Shown: positions 1 through 8,666 of the stretch, piece by piece
Numbering within the stretch: the stretch's first letter is position 1
Layout of the letters: each line of letters begins with the position of its first letter
Source of the DNA: Acidimicrobiia bacterium
Lineage (GTDB): Bacteria; Actinomycetota; Acidimicrobiia; Acidimicrobiales; Poriferisodalaceae
DNA: 32,787 bases
Assembly: GCA_012960315.1 (NCBI GenBank)
Contig: DUBN01000014.1
Span: 1-32,787 of the forward strand
Reading direction: 5' to 3'
Position numbers and translations under genes: made by a program
The notes under the pieces: generated by a model
What the model was told of the DNA's origin: nothing
Databases searched by the model: none
Seen by the model: only the letters and a program-made list of their open reading frames with translations

Positions 1-57
1 AGTAGATGGCACACCGGCGATGTCATAAAAATCGATGGTGGATTCAGCATCTTCTAA
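1..57 (+). CDS. C-terminal tail of an SDR-family oxidoreductase (partial, 5' end outside window)
   Basis: Reading frame 1 is open from the first base and ends with TAA at 55-57. The visible residues finish GDVIKIDGGFSIF, which is the typical C-terminal strand of short-chain dehydrogenases/reductases of the FabG type (G-x-V-I-x-V/I-D-G-G). Only 18 codons are inside the window, so the substrate cannot be judged. The stop codon overlaps the ATG of the next gene (TAATG), so the two are probably translationally coupled in one operon. Confidence 0.6.
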   Translation, partial: SRWHTGDVIKIDGGFSIF

Positions 58-695
58 TGAGCGGCCAGTCGTTAAGTTCTCAAGGCGCATTTTTTGATGA
101 ACCAACTACTCACCGAATCGATTTACCAGGCGCCGACATAGTTCTGCACCATCAAGTGTGGTCCCCGGCGCGCGGCGACCGACTCTCTAACCAATTGGTA
201 CAAGAGATCAAGTGGCGCCAAGACAAGATTTCGATGTTTGGCCAAGTTCACAATGTGCCGAGACTCAACGCTTGGTATGGCGATCCCGACTGCTCGTATG
301 CCTGGTCAGGAATTCAGATGAAACCATCTGCCTGGACACCGACTCTTCAGCAAATAAGGGCGCAGGTAAACACCCTTGCCGCAGTTCAATTCAACTCTGT
401 TCTACTCAACCTTTATCGCGACGGAAATGACAAAGTCGACTGGCACGCTGACGATGAAAAGGTACTTGGCGTCAACCCAGTGATCGCCTCAGTCAGCTTG
501 GGAGTAACACGAAAGTTTCGTATGCGACGCAAGGACCGGTCGCAAACACCGACGGACATCGTTTTACAGTCAGGCGACGTTTTGATCATGCGAGGCTCCA
601 CACAACAGTTATGGGAACACGAAGTACCCCGTTCAAAACGAATTACTCAACCAAGGGTGAATCTGACGTTCAGAGTGGTCGAATCATCGTCGTAA
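57..695 (+). CDS. AlkB-like Fe(II)/2-oxoglutarate-dependent dioxygenase (212 aa)
   Basis: The protein resembles AlkB homologues of the ALKBH2/3 type, which oxidatively remove alkyl groups from nucleic-acid bases in the cytoplasm. The region around residues 118-134 carries NLYRDGNDKVDWHADDE with the metal ligands His130 and Asp132. The second ligand His188 sits in WEHEVPRSKR, and Arg200 and Arg206 in the final QPRVNLTFR match the 2-oxoglutarate-binding arginines of the family. I chose the ATG at 57 rather than the in-frame ATG at 6: it overlaps the stop of the upstream SDR gene (TAATG), while the 17 extra codons would lie inside that gene and look unlike an AlkB N-terminus. DNA/RNA repair is the family role; the exact lesion is not visible. 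Confidence 0.88.
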   Translation: MSGQSLSSQGAFFDEPTTHRIDLPGADIVLHHQVWSPARGDRLSNQLVQEIKWRQDKISMFGQVHNVPRLNAWYGDPDCSYAWSGIQMKPSAWTPTLQQIRAQVNTLAAVQFNSVLLNLYRDGNDKVDWHADDEKVLGVNPVIASVSLGVTRKFRMRRKDRSQTPTDIVLQSGDVLIMRGSTQQLWEHEVPRSKRITQPRVNLTFRVVESSS

Positions 696-726
696 CATTG
701 GCCACACTCCCGTACCGTTACAACCC

Positions 727-1335
727 GTGAGTAACCAAACTGCCTCTTCGCTGCGCTACCTACGTCTAGCGATCGGTCTCGTGTTGTTTGGTGTTGGACT
801 TGGCTTAGTGGTCCTGGGCGATTTTGGTCTACCACCCTGGGATATTTTTCATCAGGGACTTGCCGAACAAACGTCCCTCACCATCGGCATAGCCATGATT
901 GTTGTTGGCGCCGCATTACTGATTGCGTTGGTCGTCCTCAAAGAACCCATGGGTGTAGGGACGTTGGCCAACGTGTTCGTCATCGGATTGGTTGTCGATG
1001 CCACGGTGAGTATTGGAAATGCTCCAACAAATTCGCTCGTACGAATGCTATGCACTCTTCTCGGACCGATCGTCGTCGCGATCGGGTCCGGCTTTTACAT
1101 CGGAGCGCGACTTGGGCCAGGTCCGCGGGATGGGCTCATGACGGCGCTAGATCGTCGCGGGATTGCGATATGGAAAGCTCGCACTCTTATTGAGGGAGCC
1201 GCCTTAGCCTGCGGACTGGCAATGGGGGGAACTGTTGGTTGGGGCACATTGTGGTTTGTTGTCTCTATCGGTCCCACGGTGCAGTTCTTTTTGCGTCTGC
1301 TCGACACTGCCTCCCACAACGGCACTACCGAGTGA
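727..1335 (+). CDS. YczE/YitT-like multi-pass membrane protein (202 aa)
   Basis: A hydrophobic protein with about five predicted membrane segments, beginning near residue 10 (LRLAIGLVLFGVGLGLVVLG) and followed by the loop FGLPPWDIFHQGL. The pattern of G-rich first helix, LPPWDIxHQGLA loop and later GPRDGLM motif is that of the YczE group of bacterial integral membrane proteins. No biochemical function is established for this group that I can name. The start is GTG at 727. It lies 31 bases after the AlkB-like gene and is probably co-transcribed with it. It converges on the flavoprotein gene, with 32 bases between the stops and no clear terminator hairpin. Confidence 0.75.
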   Translation: MSNQTASSLRYLRLAIGLVLFGVGLGLVVLGDFGLPPWDIFHQGLAEQTSLTIGIAMIVVGAALLIALVVLKEPMGVGTLANVFVIGLVVDATVSIGNAPTNSLVRMLCTLLGPIVVAIGSGFYIGARLGPGPRDGLMTALDRRGIAIWKARTLIEGAALACGLAMGGTVGWGTLWFVVSIGPTVQFFLRLLDTASHNGTTE

Positions 1336-1367
1336 TCAATTAGTCCAAATCGAAAAGTCCCAGTTCG

Positions 1368-2516
1368 TTAGTCTGTGAATATGGGTTGAAAGGCTGACGA
1401 AGGTAGCGCATCGGACCAATTTTCCGACTCGAACAACGTTGACGCTAAGCGCCCTAATTCGTCACTGCTCTTCGCGGCAGACCCACATCCGCCAATTGCT
1501 ACGGCGATGCCGTCTTCAACCCAACCGATATAAGGATGTTCCGTCGCTGTGTTCGTAACCACGCAGGGCTTCTGGGCCCAACTACGAACTTCAATCCCAG
1601 GGAGAAGACCAAAAAGAGAGTTCCGCAAAGCATCTACCTCCGTCTCATCTCCTTCACTTTGGAACCAGTCCGTGAGCGCCGCTTGTTCAACTGGCTCCGA
1701 ATGGCGCAGCGATCCACCTATCTTGAGCGCCACCCGACCATCGGAGTATCGGACCGGAGGTACCCAGTAAATTTCGTCTAATCGTTCATCGGGAGGGTCT
1801 GCACAGATCAGGCTCGGTAGCGAATCTCCCATCAATATCTCCGCTGTGACCGTTGTGCGAGGCATGCGGTGAAGATTTAGCGAACGCGGAAGCAACTCAG
1901 ATCCAAAGGCTCCAGTGGTGACGAGCACTCGGTGAGCGGTTGATGACCCCCAGCTCCCGCCGATCACGTAGCCGACACCCGATGCTTGGAGTGTGTGAGC
2001 CGTCTCTTTTATGAGCACTGCACCTGCCGCTTGGGCGAGTTTTGTTTGAGCTGCCACGAGCCGACGAGGATTGATGTATCCGGCGGGGCCGCCTTCGTAT
2101 AGAGCGGGGTGACCATTGCTGAGAACAATTCCAGTGTGTTCCGATACCCAATCGGTGGTCACTGAGCGGGCGTCGCCTCCGGCTGTTGTCGAGTTTTCGA
2201 GCCACTCAGATATTTTCGGCGACGAACTCACCAAACCACATGGAACATGAAACTCGATACCGGCTCGCTCCTCGATATCTGCGTAGCGTTCTATGGAGCG
2301 GGCCGCTAGCTGCGACCACACGGCTGTCCGCCCTGCTATGCGAGTGATTCGCCCCTCATCGGGGTGGCTGCAAAACGGTCCAGGACTGGTTCGCCGGTCG
2401 ACGGGTTCGTCAGGACCGATGAGAACCACCCGATGTCCCGCTTCCGCGAGGTGCCGAGCCGCTGCCGAACCAATTAGCCCCCGCCCAATAACAGCTACTT
2501 CGAAGAGTTCAGGCAC
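1368..2516 (-). CDS. FAD-dependent amine oxidase of the DAO/monomeric sarcosine oxidase family (382 aa)
   Basis: The N-terminus has a Rossmann dinucleotide-binding motif (GRGLIG at about residues 11-16). It is followed by a SHPDEGRITRI segment resembling the SHGxxRIxR region of monomeric sarcosine oxidase and N-methyltryptophan oxidase. Near the C-terminus KPCVVTNTATEHPYIG aligns with the segment of those enzymes that carries the covalent-FAD cysteine, here Cys318. The likely activity is oxidation of a secondary amine or amino acid to an imine with H2O2 release; the substrate is unknown. I chose GTG at 2516, just after the stop of the upstream Rid gene (2522). AGGAG sits only 2 bases away, which is unusually close, so an earlier start inside the Rid gene (up to 2585) remains possible. 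Confidence 0.82.
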   Translation of the reverse strand: MPELFEVAVIGRGLIGSAAARHLAEAGHRVVLIGPDEPVDRRTSPGPFCSHPDEGRITRIAGRTAVWSQLAARSIERYADIEERAGIEFHVPCGLVSSSPKISEWLENSTTAGGDARSVTTDWVSEHTGIVLSNGHPALYEGGPAGYINPRRLVAAQTKLAQAAGAVLIKETAHTLQASGVGYVIGGSWGSSTAHRVLVTTGAFGSELLPRSLNLHRMPRTTVTAEILMGDSLPSLICADPPDERLDEIYWVPPVRYSDGRVALKIGGSLRHSEPVEQAALTDWFQSEGDETEVDALRNSLFGLLPGIEVRSWAQKPCVVTNTATEHPYIGWVEDGIAVAIGGCGSAAKSSDELGRLASTLFESENWSDALPSSAFQPIFTD

Positions 2517-2521
2517 GACTC

Positions 2522-2908
2522 CTAGCTCAGCACCGCTTGAGCTCGGATTTCCACCACGGCACCAGGCATTGCCAACTCGGTGCATCCAATCGCTGTCCAG
2601 GCAGGATACGGCTTCCTGATTAATTCATCTTTGACGGCTATGAAGTCCCTGAGATGCTCTCGCATGCCGATGTGGTAGCTGGTCATTTCCACGATGTTGG
2701 AGAGATCCCCGCCAGCTTCGGCCAGAATTTCTCCAATATTTTCGAATGCGAGGCGGAACTGTTCTGCGACATCGTCAGGGCACTTCCCCGAAGCGTCCAT
2801 GCCCACCTGCCCAGACATGATCAGTAAATCACCAGTTCTGATCCCCGGTGCGAAATGGAAATTGTCATACATGGCCTGCTGAGAGGCCGGAATTATGCGC
2901 TCTGTCAT
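2522..2908 (-). CDS. RidA-superfamily protein, YjgH-like (128 aa)
   Basis: A small Rid/YER057c/UK114-type protein. It contains the family segments SGQVGMD and FENIGEILAEAGGDLSNIVE and the C-terminal PYPAWTAIGCTELAMPG followed by VVEIRA. Classical RidA has a catalytic arginine in a PARS motif; here that position reads PAWT. This is also how I remember E. coli YjgH (PNWTAVG), so imine/enamine deaminase activity of the RidA type may be absent. I chose the ATG at 2908 because the upstream 14 residues do not resemble Rid proteins. It is immediately upstream of the amine oxidase gene (stop 2522, next start about 2516), so a paired role on the oxidase product is likely by context. Confidence 0.85.
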   Translation of the reverse strand: MTERIIPASQQAMYDNFHFAPGIRTGDLLIMSGQVGMDASGKCPDDVAEQFRLAFENIGEILAEAGGDLSNIVEMTSYHIGMREHLRDFIAVKDELIRKPYPAWTAIGCTELAMPGAVVEIRAQAVLS

Positions 2909-2997
2909 CGCCGCACAGTAGCGGTGCAACGACTCCGTTCTCCACAGCAACTCATATTCGGTGCGATGAAGGCTTGGTTTAAGCCGTCTGGACTTAA

Positions 2998-4026
2998 TTA
3001 AATTCGGCCTGAGTTTGCCTCTGAAACCAGTTCAAGAATTGGTTCGTAGGCCGCTATTCCGACAGGTTCGTTGCGTTGCGCAACACGCATCATGACAATT
3101 TGATCCGCGACACCTTCGTACTGGGCTACGCGACGTGAACATTCCGCTGGGGTTCCGCTAATAGTAAGAGAGTCGACGATCTCTTCTGGCAGCAATCCTT
3201 TTGCTTCAGCGGTCCTCCCTTGCGGCATAAGTTCGGTGAGCATGTCTGCGGCTTCAGCAAAGCCCTGCTGCCGCATCTGAGAGTCGTAGTAGGGGTGAGG
3301 TACTGGATGAAACAGACCACATATCGATGCTCTCGCCGCATCGCGAGCGGCCTCCGAGTCCTGGTTAACACTCACAAGCGCACCCATAGGGAAAGCTAGA
3401 TCTGCGCGTTCACGACCAACAGCCTCAGCTGCCACGATTGCGTTAGGCCGAACGGTGTCACGCATAAATTCGACCGAGGCCATGATTCCGACTCCAATAC
3501 CGTCACTTACCTCAGCCGCCAAGCGCATCATGTTCGGTCCAGATGCCGAAAGATACACTGGGATAGAGCTACGAAAAGGTGGAAAGGTTGCTCGCCATTT
3601 GTGCATTTCGTGGACCTGGCCGCTGTAGGTGACTCGTGTCCCCGCGGGCGCGGCCACCACTTCGCGGACAATGTTCACAAAGTCACGCATGGCGTTGAGA
3701 GGTCGGGAGGAATCGATACCCATATACCAATTGTTGAAGTTGGGGTTGCCTGTTCCCACTCCTAGGACGAAGCGTCCACCGCTCATTTCGTCGAGGTCTC
3801 TTGCTGTGAGGCCCGTTAGCCATGGGGAGCGAGCAAATGCGTTGACCACGTACGTACCAACTTCGATTTCGGTGGTTGCTGCGATGACTGCTGCGGCCTG
3901 TGTTATGGCGCTTCGCCCTGCTTCTGCGAGCATCACTGAAGCGGCACCCACCGCTTCCATTTCTTTAGCAACTGTTACGACTGTGTCGAAGCTGTTTTCA
4001 AATCCAAGTAGAGGTCCTAATCGCAT
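2998..4026 (-). CDS. LLM-class flavin-dependent oxidoreductase, probably F420-dependent (342 aa)
   Basis: A TIM-barrel luciferase-like monooxygenase family protein of usual length. The diagnostic segment LTARDLDEMSGGRFVLGVGTGNP (around residues 72-94) is the conserved L-D-x-L/M-S-x-G-R-x-x-L-G-V-G-x-G of bacterial LLM proteins. IPVYLSASGPNMMRLAAEVSDG matches the later phosphate-binding region. Actinobacterial members commonly use coenzyme F420 rather than FMN; the choice cannot be proved from sequence. A TGGAG ribosome site sits 6 bases before the ATG. The gene is divergent from the CaiB operon, with about 97 bases between the starts that must hold both promoters. The substrate is unknown. 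Confidence 0.88.
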   Translation of the reverse strand: MRLGPLLGFENSFDTVVTVAKEMEAVGAASVMLAEAGRSAITQAAAVIAATTEIEVGTYVVNAFARSPWLTGLTARDLDEMSGGRFVLGVGTGNPNFNNWYMGIDSSRPLNAMRDFVNIVREVVAAPAGTRVTYSGQVHEMHKWRATFPPFRSSIPVYLSASGPNMMRLAAEVSDGIGVGIMASVEFMRDTVRPNAIVAAEAVGRERADLAFPMGALVSVNQDSEAARDAARASICGLFHPVPHPYYDSQMRQQGFAEAADMLTELMPQGRTAEAKGLLPEEIVDSLTISGTPAECSRRVAQYEGVADQIVMMRVAQRNEPVGIAAYEPILELVSEANSGRI

Positions 4027-4123
4027 GGGTACTCCAGATGCTGGTCAACACAACGACCGTAGCGGCCATCTCCTACCCAAGGTCGGGCCGTAGAGCCTAA
4101 CGTCATGTCGATAGGGGGATGAG

Positions 4124-5314
4124 ATGACCGCTCTCAAAGAATTACGCGTCCTTGATATGACTCAATACGAGGCTGGGCCTTCGTGCACTCAGGCACTCGC
4201 TTGGTTCGGCGCCGATGTAGTCAAGGTGGAACCACCAGGGCGTGGTGATCCAGGCCGAGGAGGAGACATCATTCCACAGAACTATTTCTTGCAGTGGAAC
4301 AGTAATAAACGATCCATCGCCATCGACCTGACCGACGAGGAAGGCAGGCAACTTCTACTCGAAATGGTCCCTCACTACGATGTCTTTGTAGAAAATTACG
4401 GCCCTGGAGTCGTTGATCGACTTAACCTCGGATATGACGTCCTCCGGGAAGTAAACCCATCAATTATTTATGCGTCGGTTAAAGGATTCGGCTCCACGGG
4501 TCCCTACGCGGATCGCAAATGTTTCGACGGAGTCGCTCAAGCGATGGCTGGAGCATTGTCGATAACCGGAAGACCTGGCGACGAACCTCTCCTACCGGGA
4601 ACTACTACGGGAGATTCAGGCACTGGCGTGCAACTGGGAATGGCAATTCTCGCTGCCTACATTCAGAGACTCCAAACCGGCGACGGCCAGTACGTTGAGA
4701 TCGCAATGCAAGAAGCAATGACGTACTACATGCGCACGCGGATGGCGATGGCACCTGGCTGGAATGACGAACCCGTAGCTCGAATAGGAAACGGGTCTCG
4801 CGCAGTGAACAACTTGTATCCATGCAAAGGCGACGGAGCCAATGATTACGTGATGATCATGGCAATTACGCCAAAGATGTGGATCAACCTCTGTTCCGCA
4901 ATGGGGAAACCCGAACTTGCCGACGACCCCCGATTCGCTCGGAACCGAGACCGAGTCGATAATAATGATGTGCTGCGAAACGAAATTTCCGCATGGACGA
5001 AAGGTCTAACCAAGCAACAAGTCGCTGAATTACTCGCCGCTGAAGATGTCCCAGGCGGACCGGTTCTCGACACCAGCGAACTCTTGAACGACCCACATTT
5101 AAAAGAACGCGGGTTCATAACCACAATCGACCATCCCGATCGCGGTGAGGTTCCCATCTTGGGATGGGCACCTCGATTGTCAGCTAGCTCAGTAGATCTG
5201 GTGGCAGCTCCAGCCTTAGGCGAACACACCGTAGAAATTTTGACACAAGACCTGCAACTGCCAGCGGCGACAATCCAACGGTTAGTTGACAAGTCGATCA
5301 TCGGAGGGTCCTGA
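4124..5314 (+). CDS. CaiB/BaiF-family (class III) CoA-transferase (396 aa)
   Basis: Full-length class III CoA-transferase. The N-terminus LKELRVLDMTQYEAGPSCTQ and the LAWFGADVVKVEPPGRGD segment are family hallmarks. TTGDSGTG supplies Asp164, matching the catalytic aspartate of formyl-CoA transferase (Asp169) that forms the aspartyl-CoA thioester. SIIYASVKGFGSTGPYAD is also conserved. These enzymes move CoA between an acyl-CoA donor and a carboxylic acid. An AGGGGG ribosome site lies 5 bases upstream of the ATG. Its stop overlaps the start of the ThuA-like gene (TGATG), and it heads a five-gene run that includes a ThDP-dependent lyase, so it probably activates the pathway acid as a CoA thioester. 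Confidence 0.93.
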   Translation: MTALKELRVLDMTQYEAGPSCTQALAWFGADVVKVEPPGRGDPGRGGDIIPQNYFLQWNSNKRSIAIDLTDEEGRQLLLEMVPHYDVFVENYGPGVVDRLNLGYDVLREVNPSIIYASVKGFGSTGPYADRKCFDGVAQAMAGALSITGRPGDEPLLPGTTTGDSGTGVQLGMAILAAYIQRLQTGDGQYVEIAMQEAMTYYMRTRMAMAPGWNDEPVARIGNGSRAVNNLYPCKGDGANDYVMIMAITPKMWINLCSAMGKPELADDPRFARNRDRVDNNDVLRNEISAWTKGLTKQQVAELLAAEDVPGGPVLDTSELLNDPHLKERGFITTIDHPDRGEVPILGWAPRLSASSVDLVAAPALGEHTVEILTQDLQLPAATIQRLVDKSIIGGS

Positions 5315-6132
5315 TGGCAAGGCCTGCCGCTCCCGGGGTTCATTTAGTTGTCGGAGGGTTTCCGCCGGGTTCCACCGCTGGGCACGATATGCACTACGCC
5401 CGAACGGAACTCCTCCAATTCGTCGGCGAAGTAAATCACGTGCAACCCACGATTTCGTCAAACTTCGCTGACCTCGAGACCTGGCTTCCCACTAGTCAGT
5501 TGCTTATCACCTACACATCGGGCCCATTTCCTTCTGACACCGCGCTCACTCATTTGAATTCATGGCTTGAAAGAGGCGGCCGTTGGCTAGCTCTGCACGG
5601 CACGAGCGGAGGAAAGGCCGAGGCGGTCAACGGCGACCGTCGACGGCGGCGCATGGTCAAAATGTCTCACCATCAAACACTCGGAGCTTTTTTCCTTAAT
5701 CACCCACCGATTCGAAAGTTCGAAGTCAAGGTCCACGGTGGCCACCCCATCGTGCACAACATGCCCGCGTCATTTGAAACCACAGACGAGTTGTACTTCA
5801 TCGAAATTCTCGACCCAAACGCAAAGGTCTTGCTGAGTACTGAACTACCTGATGATCCGGATCCAGCTTTCGGTTTCGAGGTCGATTTGGATACCTCGTT
5901 GATGGAAGATGGCCACAACCGGGCCCTTGGCATTGTGTGCGACAGAGGGAGCGGTGCCGTTGCCTATATTGCGCTCGGCCACGCACACTCCCCCGCTACC
6001 AATGGGCAACCATACGTCGACGTTTCAGTCACCTCGGACCAAGCCACCCCAACAACTTTTCGGGGGTCGTGGGAAACCAAAGGGTTTAGCACCCTCATCC
6101 GCAACGCAATCCAATGGGGACTGTCAACCTGA
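5314..6132 (+). CDS. ThuA-like (trehalose-utilisation/glutamine amidotransferase-fold) protein (272 aa)
   Basis: The first 100 residues follow the ThuA pattern: an N-terminal strand, then LLITYTSGPFPSD, then LNSWLERGGRWLALHGTSGG, corresponding to the L-x-x-F-V-x-x-G-G-G-x-x-x-L-H turn of the family. The C-terminal half contains HPIVHNMPASFETTDELYF and GAVAYIALGHAHSP, both typical of ThuA-domain proteins (H-P-I, E-x-Y, G-R/A-x-x-Y-x-x-x-G-H). The ThuA fold resembles class I glutamine amidotransferases, but I see no clear Cys-His-Glu triad. The start codon overlaps the CoA-transferase stop and has a GGAGGG ribosome site. The role within the operon is unknown; a sugar-derived or lactone substrate is possible. 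Confidence 0.75.
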   Translation: MARPAAPGVHLVVGGFPPGSTAGHDMHYARTELLQFVGEVNHVQPTISSNFADLETWLPTSQLLITYTSGPFPSDTALTHLNSWLERGGRWLALHGTSGGKAEAVNGDRRRRRMVKMSHHQTLGAFFLNHPPIRKFEVKVHGGHPIVHNMPASFETTDELYFIEILDPNAKVLLSTELPDDPDPAFGFEVDLDTSLMEDGHNRALGIVCDRGSGAVAYIALGHAHSPATNGQPYVDVSVTSDQATPTTFRGSWETKGFSTLIRNAIQWGLST

Positions 6133-6262
6133 GCATGAACAAAGCGCCGCGTGGGATGCTGTGTTGCAAGAAGATCCTGGCCTACAGGGTCGACCAAGTT
6201 AGCGGCACCATTCTCTGACCGGGCCAACAGGCTGGTTAGTTCCAGAAATAAGGAGACCACGA

Positions 6263-7900
6263 ATGCTGGGACACGATGCAGTAGCTCAAGCCCTTGTCGA
6301 CCATGGGGTCGACACCGTCTTCGCCGTTCTCGGCGACGGCAATCTTTTCATCGGCGAAAGCCTGGAACGTCAACATGGGGTCAACTTGGTGGGAGCTACC
6401 CACGAAGCAAACGCGGTATGCATGGCCGAAGGCTGGGCAAAGGCAACCGGAAGGCTTGGCGTAGCTACCGTGACTCACGGTCCTGGTCTGACAAATACCA
6501 TCACGGCTTTGGTGGAGGGTGTGAAAAACGGAACACCAATGATCCTGGTGGCCGGCGACACTCCCGTTGAGAATGAACAACACCTTCAGAACCTCGATCA
6601 GCATGCATTGGTGGCCGCGACCGGTGCTGGTTTTCAACCCGTGCGTAATGTTCAAACAATTGCTGAGGACGTTTCCACAGCTGTGCGGCGCGCTCATGCC
6701 GAACATCGTCCAGTGGTACTCAACGTGCCATTGAACATCGAATGGGACGAAGTCGAATATGAGGCCCGCCCCGCACTCACTCCCACTTCTCTGCGTCTCG
6801 CGGCTGATCCCGATCACCTTGAGACGGCTTTAGGCATTATTGCTTCATCAGCGCGTCCCTTGATCGTGGCTGGACGCGGAGCAGTTAAGTCAGGCGCGCG
6901 CGACACTCTGATTCGGTTGGGAGACGCCTTGGGGGCGCCTCTAGCAACTTCGTTACTTGCAACTGGTTATTTCCAAGAAGAACCATTCAATCTGGGCATT
7001 CACGGCACCCTCAGCCATCAAATCGCTGGGGAGACATTCGCAATGGCGGATTGTCTGATCGTTTTTGGTGCCGGATTGAATTTTTTGACTACCGACTATC
7101 AGAGTTTGTTAGCTGGGAAACGAGTCGTGCAGGTAGATCTCAATCCCGCCAACATTGATCGTTACGTAACGGTTGACGCGGGAGTGGTCGGAGATGCGAC
7201 GGTGGTAGCGGAAGCAATGATGGAATTGCTTTCCGCTGCTGAGCATCAGCCTTCCGCTTTCAGAACCACTGAGCTTGAAAGAAAACTAAGGGAGTTCGAC
7301 CCTGCCACAGCGTTCGATGACAAGAGTTACGACGGGGCAGTAGACCCGAGGACGCTCACTCGACGGCTTGACCAAGGGCTCCCGCAGGATCGTCAAGTAG
7401 TCGTTGACGCGGGTCGGTTCATGCTCGACGCGTTGACTTTGTCAGTGCCCGATCCTCTTGATTTGGTAACCAGCCACGGATTCGGTGCGATTGGGTTGGG
7501 TATGTCGACGGCGATCGGTGCGGCCGTAGCGCGCCCAACACGCCCAACCGTGCTCTGTATAGGCGACGGGGGTTACATGATGGGTGGCATGACTGAGCTT
7601 TCGACTGCCGTTCATTTGGGGCTCGACCTGATTGTCATCGTGTACAACGATGGCAGTTACGGTGCAGAACACATTCAACTTGTGGCTAAAGGTATGGATC
7701 CAGCCGCCTCCACGCATGAGTGGCCAGATTTTTGTGCGGTTGCAGCGAGTATGGGGTGCGAAACCGCCAAAATTCAAGCGCTAAGTGACATAGATGCCGC
7801 CATGGACATCGTCAAAAATCGAACGTCAGGGAGGCCAGTTCTCATAGAGGCTTCGATCGATCCCGACGTCGTGTCAAGTATTTACGGGCATCATCGATGA
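6263..7900 (+). CDS. Thiamine-diphosphate-dependent enzyme, acetolactate synthase/2-hydroxyacyl-CoA lyase-like (545 aa)
   Basis: Three-domain ThDP enzyme of normal length. The N-terminal Pyr domain has THEANAVCMAEGWAKATGR with the catalytic Glu48, then VTHGPGLTNT and NGTPMILVAGDTP. The central domain runs roughly from 190 to 330. The C-terminal PP domain has the Mg-ThDP motif beginning GDGGYMMGGMTEL (Gly434-Asp435-Gly436) and ending in Asn462 of VYND. Family members make or break C-C bonds next to a 2-keto or 2-hydroxyacyl group. Sequence alone does not separate acetolactate synthase, benzoylformate decarboxylase-like and oxalyl-/2-hydroxyacyl-CoA lyase types. The neighbouring CoA-transferase favours a CoA-linked lyase. 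It has an AAGGAG ribosome site and overlaps the next gene by 4 bases (ATGA). Confidence 0.88.
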   Translation: MLGHDAVAQALVDHGVDTVFAVLGDGNLFIGESLERQHGVNLVGATHEANAVCMAEGWAKATGRLGVATVTHGPGLTNTITALVEGVKNGTPMILVAGDTPVENEQHLQNLDQHALVAATGAGFQPVRNVQTIAEDVSTAVRRAHAEHRPVVLNVPLNIEWDEVEYEARPALTPTSLRLAADPDHLETALGIIASSARPLIVAGRGAVKSGARDTLIRLGDALGAPLATSLLATGYFQEEPFNLGIHGTLSHQIAGETFAMADCLIVFGAGLNFLTTDYQSLLAGKRVVQVDLNPANIDRYVTVDAGVVGDATVVAEAMMELLSAAEHQPSAFRTTELERKLREFDPATAFDDKSYDGAVDPRTLTRRLDQGLPQDRQVVVDAGRFMLDALTLSVPDPLDLVTSHGFGAIGLGMSTAIGAAVARPTRPTVLCIGDGGYMMGGMTELSTAVHLGLDLIVIVYNDGSYGAEHIQLVAKGMDPAASTHEWPDFCAVAASMGCETAKIQALSDIDAAMDIVKNRTSGRPVLIEASIDPDVVSSIYGHHR

Positions 7901-8637
7901 GTGAGGTCACCAACATTGAGTTGGTGGACCGTTACGTCGGAATGCCAGACACGATGCAGGGGGGCTACGTCGCTGGCTTGGCTGCGGGAGATGTTGACGG
8001 ACCTATCCGAGTGCGAATCCGCAGACCAATGCATCCCGGAGAATTTTTGGTTCGTACCGCAGGGCAAGATGACAATCTGGTGCATCGCAATGATGAACTA
8101 GTCATGGTTGCGACTCCAGGGCCACTCCACGTTCAAGCACGCTCACCCATTTCGCGCCAGGCTGTTGACGTTGCAATGAGGGCTCCTCTTCCTTTTGATC
8201 CCCCCTACCCCGATTGCATCGGTTGTGGTCATGGTCCCGAAGGAATGGGTATTCAGATACGTCCATTAGGTGACGGACAGCACGCTGTTGCCGTCTGGTC
8301 TCCCACTGCAGAATGGGGCGATCAGAACGGTGTGATTCCTCGTAATCTGGTCTGGGCGGCGTTCGACTGCATTACAAGCTGGGCGATTTTCATCGACCCA
8401 CCTAGTTCATCTGGCGGGGGAGCTGTGACGGGGAACATTGCCGCCGAGTTTCGCGGCGATGTGCTGGTCGGTGAAACTTATGTGTTTCAGTCATGGCGTG
8501 AAAGAGACGACGACCGAAGCATCATCTGCGGCGGCGCGTTGTACGGGCCAAATGGACTGGTGGCGGTAGCCGACCAAGAGTTGGTTCGCACCAAGGGGTG
8601 GGGAATGGAAATACCAACCGCCCCTCTAGCCCGTTAA
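7897..8637 (+). CDS. Hotdog/thioesterase-like hypothetical protein (246 aa)
   Basis: The second half (from about residue 100) has the PxCxxCGxGPEGMGIQIRPL arrangement, then RNLVWAAFDCITSWAI (helix) and AAEFRGDVLVGETYVFQSW. This order of strands and a central helix is what hotdog-fold PaaI-like thioesterases show, with an extra N-terminal domain of about 100 residues. No catalytic residue can be assigned with confidence. It overlaps the ThDP enzyme by 4 bases, so the two are co-translated. Release or editing of an acyl-CoA produced by the operon is the natural inference. The call is tentative. Confidence 0.6.
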   Translation: MSEVTNIELVDRYVGMPDTMQGGYVAGLAAGDVDGPIRVRIRRPMHPGEFLVRTAGQDDNLVHRNDELVMVATPGPLHVQARSPISRQAVDVAMRAPLPFDPPYPDCIGCGHGPEGMGIQIRPLGDGQHAVAVWSPTAEWGDQNGVIPRNLVWAAFDCITSWAIFIDPPSSSGGGAVTGNIAAEFRGDVLVGETYVFQSWRERDDDRSIICGGALYGPNGLVAVADQELVRTKGWGMEIPTAPLAR

Positions 8638-8666
8638 ACCACTGCAAGATTCAAGGAGGCTCGAGC

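Noticed and set aside
6-56. Upstream ATG at 6 as the start of the AlkB-like gene
   Set aside because: These codons lie inside the tail of the SDR gene and do not resemble an AlkB N-terminus; the TAATG junction at 55-59 gives a better start.
3629-4093. 154-codon plus-strand frame opposite the LLM gene
   Set aside because: Antisense shadow of a clear enzyme gene; the product is Ala/Arg/Ser/Thr-rich and matches nothing.
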